From an uncultured Holdemanella sp. (GTDB lineage: Bacteria; Bacillota_I; Bacilli_A; Erysipelotrichales; Erysipelotrichaceae), in NCBI RefSeq assembly GCF_934754935.1, contig NZ_CAKVJB010000051.1, positions 1 to 10,608 on the forward strand: 10,608 nucleotides of DNA. The letters are read 5' to 3'. Both the position numbers and the translations under genes were made by a program. Below are positions 7,152-10,608 of this stretch, one piece after another; within the stretch, counting starts at the first letter, position 1; every line of letters starts with the position of its first letter. The notes under the pieces are model-generated. The model had not been told where the DNA came from, did not search any database, and was given only the letters and a program-made list of their open reading frames with translations.

Positions 7152-7210
7152 TTAACGTGTCAAAAAATGACAAAAGTGCAATATCTGACACGTTAACTGC
7201 ACTTTTTTAG
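7152..7210. repeat. Copy R2 of the 56-bp repeat, with interlocking inverted arms; terminator of the ferredoxin-type gene
   Basis: The part 7156-7210 repeats 5808-5863. Two perfect inverted pairs are interleaved: arm A TTAACGTGTCA (7152-7162) with A' TGACACGTTAA (7186-7196), and arm B AAAAGTGCA (7172-7180) with B' TGCACTTTT (7198-7206). The order A-B-A'-B' means that in a single transcript A-A' and B-B' would largely exclude each other. A small local hairpin TGTCA-N5-TGACA (7158-7172) also overlaps. On the minus strand the B'-B hairpin begins a few nt after the stop codon of the ferredoxin-type gene and is followed by Ts, so it is that gene's likely terminator. Confidence 0.85.
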
Positions 7211-7211
7211 T

Positions 7212-7904
7212 TTAATCTAAAATTTTTCCATCAATTGAAATGGTTACAACTTGCCAAGGAATGAACTTTTTACTTTCCTGCAAAGCTTTCTTAACTGCAT
7301 TTTCAAGACCACCACAACAAGGTACTTCCATACGAACAATAGTTACACTTTCAATGGAATTCATGCGAATGATGTCGCAAAGTTTTTCTGAATAATCTAC
7401 GCCATCTAGTTTTGGACATCCAATTAAAGTCACTTTGTTTCTCATAAATTCCTGATGGAAATTGGCATAGGCATAGGCTGTACAATCCGCAGCTACCAAT
7501 AGTTTGGCATGTTGAAAGAATGGCGCGTTGATTGGTGCTAGCTTAATTTGTACAGGCCAAGATGTTAATTGGCTAGATACATCGATAGATGCAGTAGCAA
7601 CTGGATTTAGTGTATGCATCATAGAGCCAGGGCATCCTGTATGCATAGTACCTGCATCTTTCATGCGTTTTTCCATATTCTTTTTTACTGCTTCTTCATC
7701 ATAGGCTACAGTATCTTTTTCAATAAATGAAATGGCTCCCGTAGGACATGTAGGTAAACAATCACCGAGTCCGTCACAATAATCATCTCGCATTAATTTA
7801 GCTTTTCCATTCACTAAACCAATGGCTCCTTCATGACAGGCATCCACACAGATCCCACATCCTGTACATTTATCTTCATCAATTTGAATTACTTTTCTTA
7901 ACAT
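7212..7904 (-). CDS. Two-cluster ferredoxin-type iron-sulfur protein (FrdX-like)
   Basis: This 230-residue soluble protein opens with a bacterial ferredoxin domain. C13-x2-C16-x2-C19-x3-C23 is a full [4Fe-4S] motif. The second set is C43-x5-C49-x3-C53 (YCDGLGDCLPTCP), a variant spacing lacking one canonical cysteine, so cluster II takes C23-type sharing or another ligand. The remaining about 150 residues carry scattered cysteines in conserved-looking contexts: GCPGS (C91), AADC (C141), IGCPK (C163) and VPCCGG (C196, C197), suggesting a further metal or redox site. Such proteins occur beside Crp/Fnr regulators of the HcpR type and hydroxylamine reductase (hcp) in clostridia, where they are called FrdX; hcp itself is not here. 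The ATG at 7904 has AGGA 7 nt upstream. It shares a divergent promoter region with the regulator gene. Exact function unknown. Confidence 0.82.
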   Translation of the reverse strand: MLRKVIQIDEDKCTGCGICVDACHEGAIGLVNGKAKLMRDDYCDGLGDCLPTCPTGAISFIEKDTVAYDEEAVKKNMEKRMKDAGTMHTGCPGSMMHTLNPVATASIDVSSQLTSWPVQIKLAPINAPFFQHAKLLVAADCTAYAYANFHQEFMRNKVTLIGCPKLDGVDYSEKLCDIIRMNSIESVTIVRMEVPCCGGLENAVKKALQESKKFIPWQVVTISIDGKILD

Positions 7905-7931
7905 AAAATCATCCTCATTTCTTATGTACTT

Positions 7932-7956
7932 ATTTTATTGTATAATACATTAAAAT
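7932..7956. promoter_or_regulatory. 25-bp palindrome over divergent -10 boxes (ferredoxin-type gene / Crp-Fnr gene)
   Basis: ATTTTA-T-TGTAT, a central A at 7944, then ATACA-T-TAAAAT form an imperfect palindrome in which only one pair (T7938/T7950) fails. The centre holds TATAAT (7941-7946, plus strand), the -10 of the regulator gene, and, on the minus strand, TATTAT (7947-7942), a -10 for the ferredoxin-type gene with TTTAAA 16 bp upstream at about 7969-7964. The plus-strand -35 region is poor, which would suit an activated promoter. A dimeric regulator bound here would touch both promoters, and the neighbouring Crp/Fnr protein is the obvious candidate. The half-sites are not the TGTGA of E. 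coli Crp. Confidence 0.6.
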
Positions 7957-7988
7957 TATGTTGTTTAAACCACGAAAGGAAGATATTT

Positions 7989-8543
7989 ATGGATTTACCA
8001 TTCAAGAAATACAAGAAAAATGAAATTATTTATCATATGGAAGATATTCCCCAAGCCATTGGTATTGTCAAAGAAGGTAGTGTTGTCATTGAAACCGTAG
8101 ATTTTTTAGGCAATGTTTCCCTACTATCACATATTGGTCCTAATCAAATGTTTGCGGAAAGCTATGTCCTAACCCAAACACCTATGTATGTATATGTTAG
8201 AGCGATTGAGGATTGTACAATTCAATTCTTAGATGTTCAAAACTTAGAAACATCCCCAGAATTAAAAGATCAAATGATTCAAATACTTTCAAATAAGAAT
8301 AAGATGTTGTCACAACACATATTTCATATTTCCAATAAGTCAATTCGCAATAAAGTATTGTCTTATTTATCATTCATGAAATTAGAGAAACAAAGTTCTA
8401 CCTTTAAGATTCCGTTTGATCGTCAACAGATGGCTGATTATTTAAATGTAGAACGAAGTGCCTTATCAAAGGAACTTTCTAAAATGAAAAGTGAAGGTTT
8501 AATTGATTATCACAAGAACACCTTCACTGTTTATTCTATTTAA
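7989..8543 (+). CDS. Crp/Fnr-family transcriptional regulator
   Basis: This 184-residue protein has an N-terminal cyclic-nucleotide-binding-like beta-roll (about 5-85; IGIVKEGSVVIE and LLSHIGPNQMFAES), a dimerisation helix (about 90-125) and a C-terminal winged helix with the recognition segment FDRQQMADYLNVERSALSKE (143-162), typical of the family. It has a single cysteine (C76), so it cannot hold an Fnr-type [4Fe-4S] cluster, and the cAMP-contact R-S pair is not evident. It may sense another ligand, or haem as reported for some HcpR proteins. The start at 7989 is preceded by AAAGGAAG with a 6-nt gap; an in-frame ATG at 7938 lies upstream of the -10 box and is rejected. It diverges from the ferredoxin-type gene across a shared palindrome, suggesting control of that gene and of itself. 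Its stop overlaps the convergent PHP gene by 8 bp. Confidence 0.88.
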   Translation: MDLPFKKYKKNEIIYHMEDIPQAIGIVKEGSVVIETVDFLGNVSLLSHIGPNQMFAESYVLTQTPMYVYVRAIEDCTIQFLDVQNLETSPELKDQMIQILSNKNKMLSQHIFHISNKSIRNKVLSYLSFMKLEKQSSTFKIPFDRQQMADYLNVERSALSKELSKMKSEGLIDYHKNTFTVYSI

Positions 8544-9327
8544 TTTTGACAGGCACAAAGCCATCTTTTGTGAGTATCTGCATTTCTTTAAATCCACAGG
8601 ATTGAATCAATTCTAAACTTTCTTCAAAAGCACAATCCAAATAATTCTTATCATGACAATCACTATTTAGACAAATGCGTGCATTTTTAGCCTGTAAATA
8701 TTCCAATATATCTCTAGATGGATATGGTGTTTTACGATAGCCTCTTGCGATAGCTCCGGTATTCACTTCAAAAATCTTATCATTAATCAACAATCGGTCA
8801 ATGCAGTCACAAACAATGTTCATATAGTCTTTATCATTAAATTTAAAATAGGATTCATCCTCATTATATTTGGTAATCAAATCCAAATGTCCAATGATAT
8901 CCACTTCTTGCCAGTCATACATATTCGATAAGTCAGAATAATAGTCTTTACACATCTTTTTATAGTCACCAGAATAGGATTCAAATAAAGAATCAAATAC
9001 AGGTTTCGAATAATCCACAGCCACTTCACCTAAAAAATGTTTGCTTCCAATCACATATTCAAATGGAGCCTTTTCAGTTATTCTTCCTAACATATCTTCT
9101 TCTATACCCAAATGGATTTGAATAGATGAAGAATATTTTGATTTAATTCTTTGAACTTCAGAAATATACCCCTTAGTATCTCGCATTGAACTTGTATCAA
9201 TGTCCAAATGTCCATGTCCAGAAAATCCTAGAATATCAAAGTCTTTTGAGATAGCTTCTAGAGTCATTTCTTCAATCGTATCTTTTCCATCACAAAAGAT
9301 AGAGTGTGTATGTAGATTCTGTTTCAT
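8536..9327 (-). CDS. PHP-domain phosphoesterase, histidinol-phosphatase (HisJ)-like
   Basis: This 263-residue protein has the PHP metal ligands in order: H6 and H8 (LHTHS), D15/E20, H38 and H40 (SGHGH), E76, H97 (SKHF), H147 (GHLD) and D223/H225 (NSDCH). Length and pattern match the HisJ/HisK histidinol-phosphatase family, which removes phosphate from L-histidinol phosphate using a trinuclear metal site. No other his gene is in the window, so another small phosphate ester is equally possible. The ATG at 9327 has GGAG 8 nt upstream and overlaps the phosphatase stop in an ATGA junction, so the two are co-translated. The stop lies within the last codons of the convergent Crp/Fnr gene, with no terminator between. 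Family firm, substrate uncertain. Confidence 0.88.
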   Translation of the reverse strand: MKQNLHTHSIFCDGKDTIEEMTLEAISKDFDILGFSGHGHLDIDTSSMRDTKGYISEVQRIKSKYSSSIQIHLGIEEDMLGRITEKAPFEYVIGSKHFLGEVAVDYSKPVFDSLFESYSGDYKKMCKDYYSDLSNMYDWQEVDIIGHLDLITKYNEDESYFKFNDKDYMNIVCDCIDRLLINDKIFEVNTGAIARGYRKTPYPSRDILEYLQAKNARICLNSDCHDKNYLDCAFEESLELIQSCGFKEMQILTKDGFVPVKIK

Positions 9328-9752
9328 GATAATTTCTCCAACCAAGCTTTACAGCCTTCATAAATATCGTTATAAGCCGTTTCAAAATCATTACTGTACC
9401 AAGGATCTGAAACATCTCTAGATAATAATTTATAGATTTTGTGATCTGGATCATTATCAAACATACGATTTAGATTACGCATATTATTTTCATCCATACA
9501 AATCAAATAGTCATAGGACAAATAATCACTCATTGTAGCTTGTCTTGCGTAATGTCTAGAAAATGGAATTCCCTTTTCTTTTAGTTTACGCTTAGCCGGA
9601 GGATAAATATCATTACCAATCTCTTCACGACTTGTAGCTGCACTAGAAACATATAGATCTACCCCATTTTTCTTAGCTAGATCTTTCATAATATACTCAG
9701 CACTTACACTTCTACAAATGTTCCCATGGCAAATAAAAAGCACTTTTTTCAT
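9324..9752 (-). CDS. Low-molecular-weight protein-tyrosine phosphatase
   Basis: This 142-residue cytoplasmic enzyme carries the LMW-PTP signature near the N-terminus: C8-HGNIC-R14-S15, the CX5R phosphate loop, with C8 as nucleophile and R14 binding phosphate. The general acid is D116 in the DPWY motif (116-119), as in the family. It removes phosphate from phosphotyrosine, or from phosphoarginine in YwlE-type members; the residue after the nucleophile loop does not let me decide which. Start: the ATG at 9752 has GAGGT 8-9 nt upstream and gives the canonical MKKVLFICHGN opening; longer in-frame starts run through the promoter. It is the first gene of a two-gene operon with the PHP phosphoesterase, joined by an ATGA overlap. 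No tyrosine kinase or capsule gene is visible. Confidence 0.93.
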   Translation of the reverse strand: MKKVLFICHGNICRSVSAEYIMKDLAKKNGVDLYVSSAATSREEIGNDIYPPAKRKLKEKGIPFSRHYARQATMSDYLSYDYLICMDENNMRNLNRMFDNDPDHKIYKLLSRDVSDPWYSNDFETAYNDIYEGCKAWLEKLS

Positions 9753-9778
9753 AGTCAAAAACCTCACTTTTATATAAT

Positions 9779-9809
9779 TTATCATACTCAAAAGAAAATG
9801 ATAAGTCAT
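9779..9809 (-). promoter_or_regulatory. Promoter of the phosphatase operon with an inverted repeat
   Basis: On the minus strand ATGACT (9809-9804, 4 of 6) and TATGAT (9786-9781, 5 of 6) are 17 bp apart and about 30 bp before the phosphatase ATG. A perfect 7-bp inverted repeat TTATCAT (9779-9785) / ATGATAA (9798-9804) with a 12-nt spacer spans the -10 and the spacer. It could be an operator or chance in AT-rich DNA. Confidence 0.45.
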
Positions 9810-9956
9810 GTAACTAAACAATATTTTATAGGTCATATTTAGTTTTTAAGAAAAAATCTAAAAAAATCAAAGCTAACATCATTTTCACAATGCCTCTTTG
9901 CAAAAGTGAATATTTTTTCTTTGTAAAAACATTTTACACTATATTCATTTTAATTG
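9810..9956. other. AT-rich spacer without a recognisable gene
   Basis: Between the phosphatase promoter and the toxin-antitoxin terminator this stretch is strongly AT-rich with A- and T-runs. I see no open frame with a ribosome binding site and no RNA gene. A TTCAC ... GTGAA dyad near 9884-9910 is too short to interpret. Confidence 0.5.
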
Positions 9957-10003
9957 AAAAAGCCCCACCGGGTTGCGCATGATAAATCAGAGGCGTGGTG
10001 AGG
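9957..10003 (-). terminator. GC-rich hairpin terminator downstream of the toxin-antitoxin operon
   Basis: In minus-strand RNA, CCUCACC (10003-9997) pairs with GGUGGGG (9969-9963) through 7 bp including one G-U, followed directly by CUUUUU. The 27-nt loop can fold further (CGC with GCG, and UGA with UCA). It starts 45 nt after the toxin stop codon. The block is far richer in G and C than its surroundings. The U-tract supports a terminator; an independent structured RNA is a less likely reading. Confidence 0.65.
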
Positions 10004-10047
10004 TCTGTTAATATTATTCTATATATTTTGATTTTTTAATAAGCAAT

Positions 10048-10365
10048 TTACAGTCCTTGAATAATATTCAGGTAGTCCTGACGTTGATCTACGACCGCAT
10101 AAATAATAATTTCCCTTTTATCATCGTTTATTTTGTAAAATATCAAGTCTTTTTCTAGTATCAACACCTTATAACCTTGTCGTTTTAAAACCGGATATCT
10201 AGGTATGGTTCCTAAATATGGATTATCTTCCAATAGATAAATATTCTTTTCTAAATCATTTAACTTTTTTAAAGCAATATCTTCACCAAAATTTCTTGCG
10301 ATATACATTACAATTTTTCGAATACAAATATCTGCAGTATCAGTACGCACAATAGTATATTTCAT
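10048..10365 (-). CDS. RelE/ParE-superfamily type II toxin
   Basis: This 105-residue protein has the compact RelE/ParE fold pattern: an N-terminal strand, two helices (about 9-45), the NPYLG turn (48-52), then strands with YKVLILEKDLIFYKI (65-79) and a C-terminal IIIYAVVDQRQDY (86-98). The closing 'V-D-RQDY' is typical of the family. Members are either ribosome-dependent mRNA endonucleases (RelE) or gyrase inhibitors (ParE); sequence alone does not decide. It lies 6 nt after the stop of a Phd/YefM-type antitoxin gene on the same strand, the classic arrangement. The GGA of AAAGGA is 12 nt from its ATG, rather far; a closer ATG at 10370 opens only a two-codon frame (ATG AAA TGA) whose stop overlaps the toxin ATG. 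The start MKYTIV is well supported by length. Confidence 0.85.
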   Translation of the reverse strand: MKYTIVRTDTADICIRKIVMYIARNFGEDIALKKLNDLEKNIYLLEDNPYLGTIPRYPVLKRQGYKVLILEKDLIFYKINDDKREIIIYAVVDQRQDYLNIIQGL

Positions 10366-10371
10366 TTCATT

Positions 10372-10608
10372 TTATTTTCCTTTTAACATTGCTCGTAAAT
10401 CATTAAAAGTGTCTTGAATAGGTGATACTCTTCCATTCGAAACATCTTCATCAGCTTCTGCAAGCAATTCCAACAATTCAATTCTTGACTTCATACTTTT
10501 GTATTCATCATAAGATAAAGAAACCGTATCACCACGTCCATTTACTGTAATAATTACAGCTTCATTTTCTTCCCGACATTGTTTTGAAATTTCATTATAG
10601 TGATTTCT
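10372..10608 (-). CDS. Phd/YefM-type antitoxin, C-terminal 78 residues (cut by window edge)
   Basis: The minus-strand frame from the right edge to the TAA at 10374-10372 gives 78 residues beginning RNHYNEISKQC and ending LRAMLKGK. The 'LRNxYNEI ... VIITVNGRGDTVSLSYDEY' pattern is that of Phd/YefM antitoxins, whose N-terminal half binds the operator DNA and whose C-terminal tail wraps and neutralises the toxin. Only about ten N-terminal residues appear to be missing. The gene precedes and is co-transcribed with the RelE/ParE toxin; by family rule the complex represses its own promoter, which lies outside the window. Confidence 0.82.
   Translation of the reverse strand, partial: RNHYNEISKQCREENEAVIITVNGRGDTVSLSYDEYKSMKSRIELLELLAEADEDVSNGRVSPIQDTFNDLRAMLKGK

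Noticed and set aside
7152..7206. H-type pseudoknot formed by arms A/A' and B/B'
   Set aside because: The loop that would have to cross the 11-bp stem is only 1 nt long, so both full stems cannot coexist; mutually exclusive folds are more plausible.
5808..7210. Insertion sequence or transposon carrying the ATPase
   Set aside because: There is no transposase gene, and the flanking repeats are direct, not terminal inverted; the repeats coincide with gene terminators.
7938..7988. Longer start for the Crp/Fnr regulator at 7938
   Set aside because: It lies upstream of the -10 box TATAAT at 7941 and would add 17 unrelated residues; the ATG at 7989 has a good ribosome site.
1..10608. CRISPR array, tRNA, rRNA or riboswitch
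   Set aside because: No regularly spaced repeats, no cloverleaf-like segment and no aptamer pattern that I could recognise on either strand.

Overview
The window comes from a low-GC, anaerobic, Gram-positive-type bacterium. The evidence is AT-rich intergenic DNA, strong GGAGG-like ribosome binding sites, TTGACA/TATAAT-like promoters, many ferredoxin-type [4Fe-4S] motifs and a DUF4143-type ATPase. A gut or oral member of the Erysipelotrichia or Clostridia fits, but no marker gene settles the genus.

Layout, left to right. (1) At 1-122, minus strand, is the start of a PD-(D/E)XK (Rpn/transposase-like) protein, cut by the window edge. (2) At 220-3911, minus strand, is a tight operon transcribed as hypB, an 893-residue Fe-S/FAD/NAD(P) oxidoreductase, then hypA; both junctions are a single T between stop and ATG. 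(3) Diverging from it, at 4024-5770 plus strand, are an omega-amidase-type nitrilase and a P1 (DmpA/NylC) Ntn-hydrolase, overlapping by 23 nt and closed by a clear terminator. (4) At 5808-7211 a frameshifted DUF4143 AAA ATPase (minus) sits between two near-identical copies of a ~56-bp terminator-like repeat. (5) At 7212-8543 a two-cluster ferredoxin-type protein (minus) and a Crp/Fnr-family regulator (plus) diverge from a shared palindromic promoter. (6) At 8536-9752, minus strand, a low-molecular-weight tyrosine phosphatase and a PHP phosphoesterase share an ATGA junction; the PHP gene runs convergently into the regulator gene. (7) A 295-bp gap holds a promoter and a GC-rich hairpin terminator. 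(8) At 10048-10608, minus strand, is a Phd/YefM-RelE/ParE toxin-antitoxin pair whose antitoxin is cut by the right edge.

How the genes may work together. HypA and HypB are the nickel-delivery pair of hydrogenase maturation, here wrapped around a large electron-transfer flavoprotein with no hydrogenase or hypCDEF in view. The ferredoxin-type protein and Crp/Fnr regulator look like a small redox-responsive module resembling HcpR/FrdX pairs. The two amide hydrolases probably act on small amides or short peptides. The AAA ATPase and the TA pair are accessory genes.

Most worth checking: the hypB-flavoprotein-hypA operon, the 25-bp palindrome shared by two divergent promoters, the paired repeats with interlocking inverted arms around the broken ATPase, a probably leaderless nitrilase transcript, and a two-codon minimal ORF at the toxin start. 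No CRISPR array, tRNA, rRNA, IS element or prophage structural gene was seen.
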